This document shows positions 53,840 to 63,178 of a stretch of DNA of 64,000 nucleotides, piece after piece. The translations under genes and the position numbers were made by a program. How positions within the stretch are numbered: position 1 is the first letter of the stretch; each line of letters starts with the position of its first letter. The DNA is from an uncultured Selenomonadales bacterium. GTDB lineage: Bacteria; Bacillota; Negativicutes; Acidaminococcales; Acidaminococcaceae. The notes beneath the pieces were generated by a model, which saw only the letters and a program-made list of their open reading frames with translations, was not told the origin of the DNA and searched no databases. The stretch is taken from contig ONEW01000004.1 of the NCBI GenBank assembly GCA_900316935.1, positions 1 to 64,000 of the forward strand, given 5' to 3'.

Positions 53840-55053
53840 TCGTTGTTCCTTTCCATTCTCTGTTCCTGTTTTTCCGTTGCCTCCCCGCGCGCGTCCCCCT
53901 TCTTCTGCGGGTCTGCCGCCATGCCGCGGTGGATGATGTGCTCGCCGAAGCGGTCCTTGAGGCGGTCCAGGGCCTGGTTGCGGCGCTGCAGGCGCCGGTC
54001 CTCTTCAAAATCCAGGGTGGGCGCTTCATCCGGATGGCGCAGCTCGCTGACGCTCACGCCGAGGAGGCGGACACCGGGCTTCAGGTTCACTTTGCGCAAC
54101 AGGGTATCGGCCATACGGAAGATGTCCTCGTCCCATTCGACAGGCCTGTCCGAAGAGAGGCTGCGCGTGATGGTCCGGAAATCAGCGTATTTGACCTTCA
54201 GAGTCACCGTCCGTCCGGCCAGTTTTTCCCGGCGGAGACGCCACCCCGTCTGGCCGGCCAGGTCGAGGACCATGTCGCGGCAGGCTTCGTACCCGTACAA
54301 GTCCGTTTCGAAGGTCGTCTCCTTGCCGATGGATTTGGCTGCTTCGTCGGGCCGTACGGGCCGGTCGTCCAAGCCGCGGGCCAGCAGCTGCGCCCGTTCG
54401 GCGTTGATGCCGAAGACCTGGCGCAGGACGCCCAGGTCCGTTTCCGCCAGCTGCCCGATGGTGGTGATGCCGAACTGTTCCAGTTTACGGGCCGCCTGCC
54501 GGCCGATGCCGAAGATTTTGCCGACCGGCAGGGGGGCCAGCAGCGCCGGAGCTTCCTGGGCCGTGATACGGACGAACCCGTGCGGCTTGTCCATATCCGA
54601 GGCCAGTTTGGCCAGGAACTTGTTCGGTGCCAGCCCGATGGAACAGCTCAACTGCAGTTCCCGGGCAATACGGTCCTGGACACCGTGGGCAATGCGTTCC
54701 GCGCCGCCGAGTTTCTCCATGCCTGTCAGGTCGAGGAAGGCCTCATCCACGGAAAGCTGTTCCACCAGGGGGGAAGTTTCATGGAATATCCCCATTACCT
54801 GGCCCGACACCTCGATGTAACGGTGCATACGCACAGGCAGGTAGACACCGTCAGGGCAGAGACGGTGCGCCTCGAAAAGGGGCATGGCGGAATGTACGCC
54901 GTAACGGCGTGCTTCGTAGGAGCAGGTCGACACGACGCCCCGGGCCGAGCTGCCGCCCACGATGACGGGCCGGCCCTTGAGCAACGGATTGTCCCGCTGT
55001 TCCACAGACGCGTAAAACGCGTCCATATCGACATGCATGATCCAACGTACCAT
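53836..55053 (-). CDS. dinB: DNA polymerase IV (Y family)
   Basis: Translesion polymerase, 405 residues. Catalytic aspartates are in IMHVDMDAFYASVEQ and the SVDEAFLDLT motif; the little-finger domain follows. The C-terminus extends into a charged tail rich in Gln, Arg and Glu, where beta-clamp contacts often occur, but no exact clamp motif was identified. ATG 55053 has AAGGAGGGAAG upstream. It overlaps the phosphoesterase gene (GTGA). Confidence 0.94.
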   Translation of the reverse strand: MVRWIMHVDMDAFYASVEQRDNPLLKGRPVIVGGSSARGVVSTCSYEARRYGVHSAMPLFEAHRLCPDGVYLPVRMHRYIEVSGQVMGIFHETSPLVEQLSVDEAFLDLTGMEKLGGAERIAHGVQDRIARELQLSCSIGLAPNKFLAKLASDMDKPHGFVRITAQEAPALLAPLPVGKIFGIGRQAARKLEQFGITTIGQLAETDLGVLRQVFGINAERAQLLARGLDDRPVRPDEAAKSIGKETTFETDLYGYEACRDMVLDLAGQTGWRLRREKLAGRTVTLKVKYADFRTITRSLSSDRPVEWDEDIFRMADTLLRKVNLKPGVRLLGVSVSELRHPDEAPTLDFEEDRRLQRRNQALDRLKDRFGEHIIHRGMAADPQKKGDARGEATEKQEQRMERNNE

Positions 55054-55217
55054 CTGCTTCCCTCCTTGTGGGTTCCGCATGCCTTTATTTTACATCTTAT
55101 TGTACCCGGGTTCCATAGAAAATTGCCAATACCTGCTGCCTATCCGGAAGCATGCCTGGCGTGTATCGCAAACGCCGCCCGGGGCCGCAGAAAATTCCCA
55201 AAAAAATCACAAAACAA

Positions 55218-55246
55218 TTGAGTAAACCGGGCTTTTTTGGTAAAAT
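55218..55246 (+). promoter_or_regulatory. promoter of the iron-type ABC importer
   Basis: -35 TTGAGT (55218-55223) and -10 TAAAAT (55241-55246) are 17 bases apart, about 75 bases before the binding-protein ATG. Confidence 0.7.
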
Positions 55247-55320
55247 ATGAAAAGGAGTAAATATTCCATTCCCTACGCAGAAAGCGCGGCCTTGGAACAA
55301 TTAAAAGGAGTGTGTTTGGA

Positions 55321-56358
55321 ATGAATGGTAAAACGAAAGCGGTATGCGCGGCTTCCCTGGCAAGCCTGATGCTGCTGGCAATCGCCGGCTGCGGCGGTGG
55401 CGGCGGTGACAAGAAAGCCGACAGCGGCAAGAAGCTGACCATGTACTGGGGTGCTTTGGAAGACTTCATGGTGGCGGACATCAACGCGTTCCAAAAGGAA
55501 ACGGGCATCAAGGTCGAAGGTGTCCGCATGTCCTCGGGTGAAACCATCGGCCGTATCAAGGCGGAAAAGGCCAACCCGAAGGCTTCCCTGTGGTTCGGCG
55601 GCCCGGCTGACGGCCAGATCCAGGCCAAGGCTGACGGCCTGCTGGAAAAGTATGTTTCCCCGAACGCTGCCAAGATTCCGGACCAGTTCAAGGATAAAGA
55701 CGGTTACTGGACCGGCGTCTACGTCGGCTACCTGGGCTTTGCCTCCAACACCAAGCTCCTGAAGGAAAAGGGTGTCGAAGCCCCGAAATCCTGGGCTGAT
55801 CTGCTGAAACCGGAATTCAAGGGCCAGATCGTCACGGCCAACCCCGGGTCCTCCGGTACGGCCTACACCATGCTCGCCACACTGGTACAGCTGAAAGGCG
55901 AAAAGGACGGCCTCGCCTACATGAAGGCCCTGCATAAACAGATCAAGAACTACCAGAAGTCCGGTACGGCTCCTGCCCGCCTGGCAGGCCAGGGCGAATG
56001 CATGGTCGGCATCTCCTTCCTGCATGACGCCATCAAATACCGGGAAGAAGGCATGAAGGACCTCGTCCTGACGGCTCCGGCCGAAGGCACGGGTTACGAA
56101 GTCGGCGCCGTTTCCCTGATCAAGGGCGGGCCGGACCAGGATGCTGCCAAGAAGTTCATCGACTGGGCCCTCACCGCCAAAGCGCAGGAAATCGGCCAGA
56201 CCGTAGGTTCCTACCAGTTCCTGACGAACCCCGAAGCCAAGCCGCCGAAGCAGGCCGCGGAAATCAAGGATACGAAGCTGATCAAGTACAACTTCGAATG
56301 GGCCGGCGCACACCGGAACGAACTGGTTGAAAAATGGAACAAAGCCATTAAGGACTGA
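55321..56358 (+). CDS. iron(III)-type ABC importer, substrate-binding lipoprotein
   Basis: A 345-residue binding protein of the FbpA/AfuA/ThiB-like class. Lipoprotein signal ends AIAGCGG (Cys24). It continues KLTMYWGALEDFMVADINAF, SLWFGGPADGQIQAKADGLL and GVYVGYLGFASNTKLLKEKG, which fit the ferric-binding protein group; 2-aminoethylphosphonate and thiamine proteins are relatives, so ligand is uncertain. ATG 55321 has AAGGAG upstream. A hairpin after the gene separates it from the permease. Confidence 0.85.
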   Translation: MNGKTKAVCAASLASLMLLAIAGCGGGGGDKKADSGKKLTMYWGALEDFMVADINAFQKETGIKVEGVRMSSGETIGRIKAEKANPKASLWFGGPADGQIQAKADGLLEKYVSPNAAKIPDQFKDKDGYWTGVYVGYLGFASNTKLLKEKGVEAPKSWADLLKPEFKGQIVTANPGSSGTAYTMLATLVQLKGEKDGLAYMKALHKQIKNYQKSGTAPARLAGQGECMVGISFLHDAIKYREEGMKDLVLTAPAEGTGYEVGAVSLIKGGPDQDAAKKFIDWALTAKAQEIGQTVGSYQFLTNPEAKPPKQAAEIKDTKLIKYNFEWAGAHRNELVEKWNKAIKD

Positions 56359-56403
56359 TAGGGGCTCCGCGGAGACGGCGGAACCCGTACAGTCCCCCTG
56401 CAT

Positions 56404-56441
56404 CAAAAAAGGCCGTTTACCGTTGGTAAGCGGCCTTTTGC
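56404..56441 (+). terminator. hairpin between binding-protein and permease genes
   Basis: AAAAGGCCG pairs with CGGCCTTTT around a loop that extends with TTACC/GGTAA. It is followed by TTTTG. Such hairpins often reduce read-through so that the binding protein is made in excess over the permease. Confidence 0.65.
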
Positions 56442-56502
56442 CACGCAAGGCCGTTATTTGAAAAATCTGCTTATTTTTTCATACAAGGAGTAACAAAAAG
56501 AA

Positions 56503-58197
56503 ATGCCGGAAAAAAAGTATTCCATGTGGTCCTTGAAGTGGGATGAATTCCATAAGATCCTGCGGGACCCTGTCCTCCTTTCCACCATCATCCTCGTGAC
56601 CATCGCGCTGATCATCTTCATCGTCTGGCCCCTGTACGACGTGCTGGCGGAAAGCTTCATCTCCACCGGGGGCGGCTTCACCCTTGAATATTACCGGGAG
56701 GCCCTGAGCCATCAGGAGAACATCGACGTCCTCGTAAACACCATCTTCCTGGGACTCTTCGTCAGCTTCTTCGCCACCCTCATCGGCTTCATTTTCGCGT
56801 ACGTCGATGCGTATCTGAAGATTCCCTTTAAGAAGCTCTTCAAACTCATCGCCATCCTGCCAATCATTTCCCCGCCCTTCGCGCTGGCCATGTCCTTCAT
56901 CATGCTTTTCGGCCAGCAGGGCTTCGTCAGCAAAGTGCTGCTCGGCATCCAGAACGCCAACGTCTACGGGTTCCGCGGACTGGCGGTCGTCCAGATCCTG
57001 ACCTTCTTTCCCGTGGCCTACATGGTCCTGGCCGGCCTCATGCAGCAGATCGACCCGTCCATGGAAGAAGCGGCCCGCAACCTGGGCGCTTCCCGCTGGC
57101 AGACCTTCCGCACAGTCCTGCTGCCGCTGCTGAAGCCGGGCATCGCCAACAGCTTCCTCCTGGTCTTCATCCAGACGGTCGCTGACTTCGGTAACCCCAT
57201 GGTCATCGGCGGCAACTTCAACACCCTGGCAGCGCAGGTCTACCTGCAGGCCATGGGCAACTACAACCTGAAGGTCGGCACGGCCCTCGCCACCATCCTG
57301 TTGTCCCTTTCCATCCTCATGTTCGTGCTGCAGAAGTACTGGCTGGGCAACAAGTCCTACGTCACCCTGACCGGCAAGCCGTCCCGTATCCGCGCCATGG
57401 TCACCGACAAAACGATCATCGCGGCCATCGGCATCCCCTGCCTGCTGATCTCCCTGTTCATCCTCGTACTCTACGCCCTCATTCCGGTGGGCAGCTTCGT
57501 CAACCTGTGGGGCATCGACTACACGTTCACGCTGCGGCATTACCAGTATATCTGGAACCTGGGCGCCAAACCTATCTTCGACACGACGGAACTCTCGCTC
57601 ATCGCTATGCCGATTACGGGCGTGCTGGGCATGATCATCGCCTACCTGATCGTCCGCAAACGGTTCTTCGGCCGCGGTCTCATCGAGTTCGTCTCCCTGC
57701 TGTCCCTGGCCATTCCCGGCACGGTCATCGGCATGGGCTATGTCCTGGCCTACAATGAACCGCCTCTGGTCCTGACGGGTACGGGCATCATCATCGTCCT
57801 GTCCTTCGTCTTCCGCAGCATGCCCGTCGGCATCCGTGCCGGTGTCGCGTCGCTGCAGCAGATCGACCCGGCCATCGAGGAAGCTGCCTACGACCTGGGC
57901 GCGGGCAGTTTCAAAGTCTTCCGTTCCGTCACCATCCCGCTGATCCGGTCGGCTTTCTTCAGCGGCCTTGTCTACAGCTTCGTACGCAGCATGACCGCCG
58001 TCAGCGCGGTAATCTTCCTCGTCAGCGCCAACGTGAACCTGCTGACCGTGGCCATCATGAGCCAGGTCGACGTGGGCCGTCTGGGCGTTGCGGCTGCCTA
58101 TTCCACCGTACTGATCGCCATCGTGCTGATCGTCGTCAGCATCCTGCTGGCCATTCTGAGCCGCATGGGTGTGAATATCAAGAGTGTCCAGGGTTAA
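56503..58197 (+). CDS. iron(III)-type ABC importer, fused double permease
   Basis: A 564-residue protein made of two permease halves of about 280 residues each, about 12 helices in all, as in FbpB/AfuB. Each half has an EAA loop: SMEEAARNLGASRWQTFRTVLLPLLKPG and AIEEAAYDLGAGSFKVFRSVTIPL. These dock with the ATPase dimer. The ATG has an AAGGAG site and follows the hairpin. Confidence 0.92.
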   Translation: MPEKKYSMWSLKWDEFHKILRDPVLLSTIILVTIALIIFIVWPLYDVLAESFISTGGGFTLEYYREALSHQENIDVLVNTIFLGLFVSFFATLIGFIFAYVDAYLKIPFKKLFKLIAILPIISPPFALAMSFIMLFGQQGFVSKVLLGIQNANVYGFRGLAVVQILTFFPVAYMVLAGLMQQIDPSMEEAARNLGASRWQTFRTVLLPLLKPGIANSFLLVFIQTVADFGNPMVIGGNFNTLAAQVYLQAMGNYNLKVGTALATILLSLSILMFVLQKYWLGNKSYVTLTGKPSRIRAMVTDKTIIAAIGIPCLLISLFILVLYALIPVGSFVNLWGIDYTFTLRHYQYIWNLGAKPIFDTTELSLIAMPITGVLGMIIAYLIVRKRFFGRGLIEFVSLLSLAIPGTVIGMGYVLAYNEPPLVLTGTGIIIVLSFVFRSMPVGIRAGVASLQQIDPAIEEAAYDLGAGSFKVFRSVTIPLIRSAFFSGLVYSFVRSMTAVSAVIFLVSANVNLLTVAIMSQVDVGRLGVAAAYSTVLIAIVLIVVSILLAILSRMGVNIKSVQG

Positions 58198-58213
58198 GGA
58201 GGACGGAGAATAA

Positions 58214-59302
58214 ATGGCTAAAGAATCTGCAAGTGTAAGGATAGAACATCTGAAGAAGGTATATCCCGGCATCGACGGCAAGCCCGTGGAGGCCGTCAAG
58301 GAAGTCGACCTGCATATCGAACCGGGTCAGTTCATCACCCTGCTCGGCCCCTCGGGCTGCGGCAAAACGACCATCCTGCGCATGGTCGCCGGATTTGAGA
58401 TTCCGACGGCCGGCGACATCTACATCGGCGATACCCGCGTCAACAGCCTGACGCCGGATAAGCGCGACACGGCCATGGTGTTCCAGAGCTACGCCCTGTT
58501 CCCGCATCTGAACCTGTTCGACAACGTCGCCTACGGCCTGAAGATCAAGAAACTGCCGAAGGCCGAAATCAAGCAGAAAGTCGACTCCATCATGGCCATG
58601 GTCGGCCTGGAAGGCTTCGGCAACCGCGCCCCCAACCAGCTGTCCGGCGGCCAGCAGCAACGTGTGGCCCTGGCCCGCGCCCTGGTCATGGAACCGTCGG
58701 TCCTGCTCTTTGACGAACCCTTGTCCAACCTCGACGCCAAGCTGCGCGTCTACATGCGCAACGAAATCCACAAGATCCAGCGCAAGGTCGGCATCACGAG
58801 CATCTACGTCACCCACGACCAGTCCGAAGCCATGAGCCTTTCGGACCGCGTCATCATCATGAACTCCGGTCACGTGGAGCAGATCGGCACGCCGCTTGAA
58901 GTGTACACCACGCCGGCTTCCGAATTCGTGGCCGACTTCATCGGCATCGCCAACATCCTGCCCTGCAAGGTCACGGAAAACACCGGCCGGAACGTCACCA
59001 TCGACGTGCTGGGCGTACCCTGCACGAAAAAGGCAGAAGGCTCCCGCCTGCAGCCAGGCGGGGAAGTCAAGATCGTGGCACGTCCCGAATCCCTGTCCCT
59101 GGGACGCACGGGCGACATTCCCTGCAAGGTCGTCTCGTCCATCTTCATGGGCGAATCCCAGGACTATGTGGTCAATGCCTGCGGCAAGGACCTGAAGGTC
59201 AAGGTATACAACCCCCTGATCCACGAAACCTACCATGAAGGCGAAGACATCTTCCTGTCCCTGCAGAAGGATTCCCTCCATATGATCCCGAAGAAAGACT
59301 GA
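58214..59302 (+). CDS. iron(III)-type ABC importer, ATPase
   Basis: A 362-residue ATPase of the PotA/FbpC group. It has Walker A GPSGCGKTT, the signature LSGGQQQRVALARAL, Walker B VLLFDEPLSNLDA, the switch TSIYVTHDQSEA and a C-terminal TOBE-like regulatory domain. AAGGAGG precedes the start 16 bases after the permease. The gene completes a full importer with the two genes before it. Confidence 0.94.
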   Translation: MAKESASVRIEHLKKVYPGIDGKPVEAVKEVDLHIEPGQFITLLGPSGCGKTTILRMVAGFEIPTAGDIYIGDTRVNSLTPDKRDTAMVFQSYALFPHLNLFDNVAYGLKIKKLPKAEIKQKVDSIMAMVGLEGFGNRAPNQLSGGQQQRVALARALVMEPSVLLFDEPLSNLDAKLRVYMRNEIHKIQRKVGITSIYVTHDQSEAMSLSDRVIIMNSGHVEQIGTPLEVYTTPASEFVADFIGIANILPCKVTENTGRNVTIDVLGVPCTKKAEGSRLQPGGEVKIVARPESLSLGRTGDIPCKVVSSIFMGESQDYVVNACGKDLKVKVYNPLIHETYHEGEDIFLSLQKDSLHMIPKKD

Positions 59303-59345
59303 TCCGCTGTAACGAAGTCCCGCAGGCAGAAAAGGGGGTGGCACC

Positions 59346-60122
59346 ATGGCGAAGCGCATCGGGCAGGGTCTTCTGCTGCCGGTCCTGGGACTGGCGGCGT
59401 GGTATGCCGTGGCCCGGCTGCAGCTTTTCAGTCCCTACCTGCTTCCCGGTCCCGGCGCGGTCTGGGAAGCCCTGGGCGAACTATGGCGCGGCGGCACCCT
59501 GGTACATCACCTGGCCATCAGCCTGGAACGTGTCTTTGCCGGCTTCCTGCTTGCGGCCGTCACGGCGATTCCCCTGGGTATCGTCTGCGGCCGCAGCCGC
59601 CTCTTCTACACGTACTGCTGGTTCCTGCTGGAATTCTTCCGCCACGTGCCGCCCCTGGCCGCCATTCCGCTCATCATCCTGTGGGCCGGCATCGGCGAAC
59701 TGTCAAAGCTCGTCATCATTTTCTGGGCCTGCTTCTTCCCCCTTTTCCTGAACACCATCAGCGGAATCCGCGGGTGTGACCCGAAATGGGTCGAAGTAGG
59801 CCGTTCCCTTGATTTCACGGAAGGGCAGATCATCCGCCATATCCAGCTGCCGGCGGCTCTGGACTCCATCGTCACGGGCCTGCAGCTCTCCCTGGGCTAC
59901 AGCTGGCGCGCCCTCATCGGCGCCGAACTCGTCGCCGCCTCGGCGGGCATCGGGTACCTCATCCTCGACGCGGAAGAGATGTCCCGCCCCGACATCGTCA
60001 TCGTGGGCATCTTATGCATCGGTGTCGTCGGCACCCTGCTGGATTGGACCTTCCTGCTCCTGGTGAAACATTTCCTGCCCTGGCGCGGCACAAAGGAGGC
60101 CCTCCATGATCCGGCTCACTGA
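59346..60122 (+). CDS. sulfonate/nitrate-type ABC importer, permease
   Basis: A 258-residue inner-membrane protein of the SsuC/TauC/NrtB class with about six helices. Its EAA loop, around KWVEVGRSLDFTEGQIIRHIQLPAAL, is typical of this class. The N-terminal LLPVLGLAAWYAVARLQLFSPYLLPGP is standard for SsuC-type permeases. GGGGGTGG precedes the ATG. It overlaps the ATPase gene by 17 bases. Confidence 0.88.
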   Translation: MAKRIGQGLLLPVLGLAAWYAVARLQLFSPYLLPGPGAVWEALGELWRGGTLVHHLAISLERVFAGFLLAAVTAIPLGIVCGRSRLFYTYCWFLLEFFRHVPPLAAIPLIILWAGIGELSKLVIIFWACFFPLFLNTISGIRGCDPKWVEVGRSLDFTEGQIIRHIQLPAALDSIVTGLQLSLGYSWRALIGAELVAASAGIGYLILDAEEMSRPDIVIVGILCIGVVGTLLDWTFLLLVKHFLPWRGTKEALHDPAH

Positions 60123-60849
60123 CCTGGGCAAGACCTACGGCCCCAAAACCGCCCTGGCCCCTGTTTCCGTAACCTTTGCGGAACACAGCTTCACGTGCAT
60201 CGTCGGCAAAAGCGGCTGCGGCAAAACGACGCTGCTGCGCCTTCTGTCGGGTCTGGAGGAAAAGACGGCAGGCTCCGTGGAAGGCCTGCCCCGGCGCATT
60301 GCCCCGGTGTTTCAGGAACCGCGCCTCATGCCCTGGCTGACCGTGGCCCAGAACATCGCCTTCGCGGCGCGCCACGATCCTTCCCTCTGGGACGGCGATG
60401 TACCGGACGGCTCTTCGGCAAAATCCGTCGAAGCCCAGCCGAAAGTACGGACCCTGCTGCGAAAGCTCGGCCTGGAACACGACGGCTGCCTCTATCCGGC
60501 GCAATTGTCCGGCGGCATGGCCCAGCGCGTGTCCCTGGGACGCACGCTGTTCTACGACCCTGACCTGATCCTCATGGACGAACCGTTCAGCGCCCTCGAT
60601 TACTTTACCCGGCGGAACCTGCAGCACATGCTGCTCCAGCTTTTCGACACGGAAAAGAAGACCATCCTCTTCGTCACCCACGATGTGGAAGAAGCCCTGC
60701 TGCTGGGCGACCGCATCCTTGTCCTTGACGGGACGGGGATCAAGGCTGACAGGGTCCTTTGCCTGCCCCGGCCCCGCAAAGCGACGGATCCGGCCTTCCA
60801 GACCCTCCGGCAGGAAATGCTGGAAATCCTGTCCGCCGGCGAAGAGTGA
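60106..60849 (+). CDS. sulfonate/nitrate-type ABC importer, ATPase
   Basis: A 247-residue ATPase of the SsuB/TauB class. Walker A GKSGCGKTT, Q-loop FQEPRLMPWLTV, signature LSGGMAQRVSLG, Walker B LILMDEPFSALD and switch FVTHDVEEA are intact. A short, acidic insert (SLWDGDVPDGSSAKS) lies before the signature and is longer than usual. It overlaps the permease gene. Confidence 0.9.
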   Translation: MIRLTDLGKTYGPKTALAPVSVTFAEHSFTCIVGKSGCGKTTLLRLLSGLEEKTAGSVEGLPRRIAPVFQEPRLMPWLTVAQNIAFAARHDPSLWDGDVPDGSSAKSVEAQPKVRTLLRKLGLEHDGCLYPAQLSGGMAQRVSLGRTLFYDPDLILMDEPFSALDYFTRRNLQHMLLQLFDTEKKTILFVTHDVEEALLLGDRILVLDGTGIKADRVLCLPRPRKATDPAFQTLRQEMLEILSAGEE

Positions 60850-60892
60850 TCAGGCGGTCCTCCGCCCTGCAACATTCCGAAAGGAGCTTATC

Positions 60893-61870
60893 ATGAAAAA
60901 GATTTTTGCCTTACTCCTGAGTCTCGTCACGCTCTGTGCCCTGATGCTGGCCGCCGGCTGCGGCGGCAGCGAAAAGAAGGCGGAAGCCCCCAAGGCGCAG
61001 CCCGTCAAAGAATTGCGCGTGACATACGTCAAATCCCCCCTCAACATCCCCAGCATCGTCGACAAGTTCAACCAGACGACCGTCAAGGGCTTTGAGAAGG
61101 ATGGCACAAAGGTCTCCTTCCCGGTCATCACGAGCGGCGCCAAACAGACGGAAGCGCTGGCGGCCGGCAGCCTGGACATCGCCAGCTGCCTGGGCGGTAC
61201 GAGCGCCATCCTGGCCGCTTCAAACGGCGTCGATGTGAAAGTCGTCGGCATCTACAGCCGGGCCCCGAAAGCCTTCAACATCATGGTCAGGGATCCGGCC
61301 ATCAAGACGGCCGCCGACCTGAAAGGCAAGCGCGTCGTCGGCCCCAAGGGCACCATCCTGCACCAGATCCTGGCGGCGGCCCTGGCCAAGGAAAAACTTA
61401 CGTTGAATGATGTCCAGTTCCGCTCCCTCGGCATTCCCGCCTCGGTCAACGCCCTCCTGTCCGGGGAAGCCGATGCGGCCCTCGTGGCCGGAGCGGATGT
61501 CCTGCGCGCCCAGCGTGCCGGTGCCCGCGTCCTCGCCAACGGCGAAGGCCTCGTGGACGCCACCATCGTCATCGGTGTCAGCGGCAAATTCCTGAAGGAA
61601 CATCCCGACGTGGTCCAAAAATATCTGGCCCTCCATCAGGAAAACCTGAAATTCATGAAGGACCAGCAGGCAAAGGCCTACGAGTTCACGGCCAAGGAGA
61701 CGGGCCTCGAATCGGACGACGTCAAGCTCATGGCTCCGTGGTATGATTTTTCGACGGCCATTACAGACAAGGACATCAAGGACCTGGAAGCGACCCAGGA
61801 ATTCCTGATGGCCAACGGCATGCAGAAAAAGAAGATTGATATCAAGAGCATGCTTGCCGAAATGAAATAA
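60893..61870 (+). CDS. sulfonate/nitrate-type ABC importer, substrate-binding lipoprotein
   Basis: A 325-residue binding protein of the SsuA/NrtA/TauA-like class. Lipoprotein signal ends LAAGCGG (Cys23). The core ELRVTYVKSPLNIPSIVDKF, DIASCLGGTSAILAASNG and LKGKRVVGPKGTILHQIL matches this class, which binds sulfonates, taurine, nitrate or thiamine precursors. The ligand is undetermined. AAAGGAG precedes the ATG. It is last in the three-gene unit. Confidence 0.88.
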   Translation: MKKIFALLLSLVTLCALMLAAGCGGSEKKAEAPKAQPVKELRVTYVKSPLNIPSIVDKFNQTTVKGFEKDGTKVSFPVITSGAKQTEALAAGSLDIASCLGGTSAILAASNGVDVKVVGIYSRAPKAFNIMVRDPAIKTAADLKGKRVVGPKGTILHQILAAALAKEKLTLNDVQFRSLGIPASVNALLSGEADAALVAGADVLRAQRAGARVLANGEGLVDATIVIGVSGKFLKEHPDVVQKYLALHQENLKFMKDQQAKAYEFTAKETGLESDDVKLMAPWYDFSTAITDKDIKDLEATQEFLMANGMQKKKIDIKSMLAEMK

Positions 61871-61888
61871 CAGGCCCGAAATTCAAAA

Positions 61889-61927
61889 CGCTGTCCCCGT
61901 GCATTGCATGGGGACAGCGTTTTTTAC
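61889..61927. terminator. terminator between the ABC operon and the GTPase genes
   Basis: ACGCTGTCCCC pairs with GGGGACAGCGT around GTGCATTGCAT, followed by TTTTTT on the plus strand. It separates convergent genes. Confidence 0.88.
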
Positions 61928-61959
61928 GTTCAACGTTGTTGTTTAATCCTTTTCCTGCT

Positions 61960-63114
61960 TCAGTTCCGGGATTTTCCCAGGCTTTCGAGAATGACGCGGG
62001 CCGTCCGTTCGACACGGCGCGACAGGTTCTCCCGGATACACTGGCCCGAACGCAGCAGGCCGGCCACCAGGTCGACAGCCGTGGAAACGGTTCCTTTGCT
62101 GTATTCGTAGCCGCCAACAAAGGAGACTTTGCGGAAATCCGGACGCCAGCGTTTGTCCAGGGCCGGCGCATGCCCGGCCGCCAGATAGGCGTCGGCCTCG
62201 GCCTCCAGGCGGTCCCCGTCGGCATCGATGGCGCTGAAGGTGTTGAGCAGGTCGTAATTGACGAGATCGATGAGTTTCCGTGCCGAATTGTTGTTCAGCC
62301 AGAAATCAATCTTCCCGGTCCGGACAAGGATCAGGCTACGTTCCTTCCAGGCTCCGATCTTGCGGCGCACATTGGCCCGGTAGATGGCAGGCACCCGTTT
62401 GCGGATATCGTCGGCCAGGCTGTATGACGCTGCCGTCAGTATTTCGGAACGGCCCGAGCGGGTAATGGGATCCCCCGCCAGAGTCTGCCCTGCCACGGAT
62501 ACGGCAGGAATCACGGGGGTCTCGGCACCGCCCGGCACGGCCTGCGCCAGCTTTTCCTTCAGATAGGCCTGCATGCCTTCAATCTTTTCCTTTTTGCGGA
62601 ATCCGTCTTCGGCGTTGGTCAGGACGACAATGACTTTGCTGCCCATCTTCAGGAGGGGCGCGATGACCTCATCGACTTCCACGTCCTCAATGCGGGCCGA
62701 ATTAGCGGAAAAGCAGTAATAGATGGCGTGGAACCATTCGTTCATGCGGGGCGACGTATTGCGCTTCCCGGCCAGAGCCAGGACCTCTTTGCGCCACTCC
62801 GGCAGGGAGTCGGCCTCCAGGCCCCAGGAGTCAAAAATATGATAGATGACGCCTTCGCGGACGAAGGTGGTTTCATGAATGCCCTTGCCCGTTTTCGGCA
62901 GGCCCGCCCCAACCGGCAGTTCCAAGCCGTACAGGTAGTTCAGGAGCGATGTCTTGCCCGCGCCGGTCTTGCCGAGGGCGAGGATGTTGCGCACCAGATC
63001 CCCTTCGCGCCGGGGCTGCGGGATTGTCTTGATGCCCGCTTCAGTCCCTCTTCCCGGTTCCGCGGAACCGCGGCGGTTCCACGCTGCCTTGCGGGCCCAG
63101 CTGTTGTTCCTCAT
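61960..63114 (-). CDS. P-loop GTPase, Era/IRG-like, with degenerate G4 motif
   Basis: A 384-residue protein with G1 GKTGAGKTSLLN, a G3 in HIFDSWGLE and a G4 that reads LTNAED in place of the usual NKxD or TKxD. A long C-terminal helical domain follows, with a DUF697-like or membrane-contact role possible but not shown. ATG 63114 was chosen for its GGAG site; the frame reaches ATG 63168, ten bases after the upstream stop. The gene lies just downstream of a second GTPase-like gene, so the two probably act together. Function is unknown. Confidence 0.75.
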   Translation of the reverse strand: MRNNSWARKAAWNRRGSAEPGRGTEAGIKTIPQPRREGDLVRNILALGKTGAGKTSLLNYLYGLELPVGAGLPKTGKGIHETTFVREGVIYHIFDSWGLEADSLPEWRKEVLALAGKRNTSPRMNEWFHAIYYCFSANSARIEDVEVDEVIAPLLKMGSKVIVVLTNAEDGFRKKEKIEGMQAYLKEKLAQAVPGGAETPVIPAVSVAGQTLAGDPITRSGRSEILTAASYSLADDIRKRVPAIYRANVRRKIGAWKERSLILVRTGKIDFWLNNNSARKLIDLVNYDLLNTFSAIDADGDRLEAEADAYLAAGHAPALDKRWRPDFRKVSFVGGYEYSKGTVSTAVDLVAGLLRSGQCIRENLSRRVERTARVILESLGKSRN

Positions 63115-63178
63115 ACGATTATTCTCCGAATATTGCCCTGAATTTGCGTCCGCGGCGGAACGATACATCGTCCGCGCC

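Noticed and set aside
56479..58299. 606-residue open frame on the minus strand across the fused permease gene
   Set aside because: Composition (long runs of Asp, Gln, His, Glu) is typical of the antisense of a membrane-protein gene. The plus-strand permease has paired EAA loops and a correct ribosome site.
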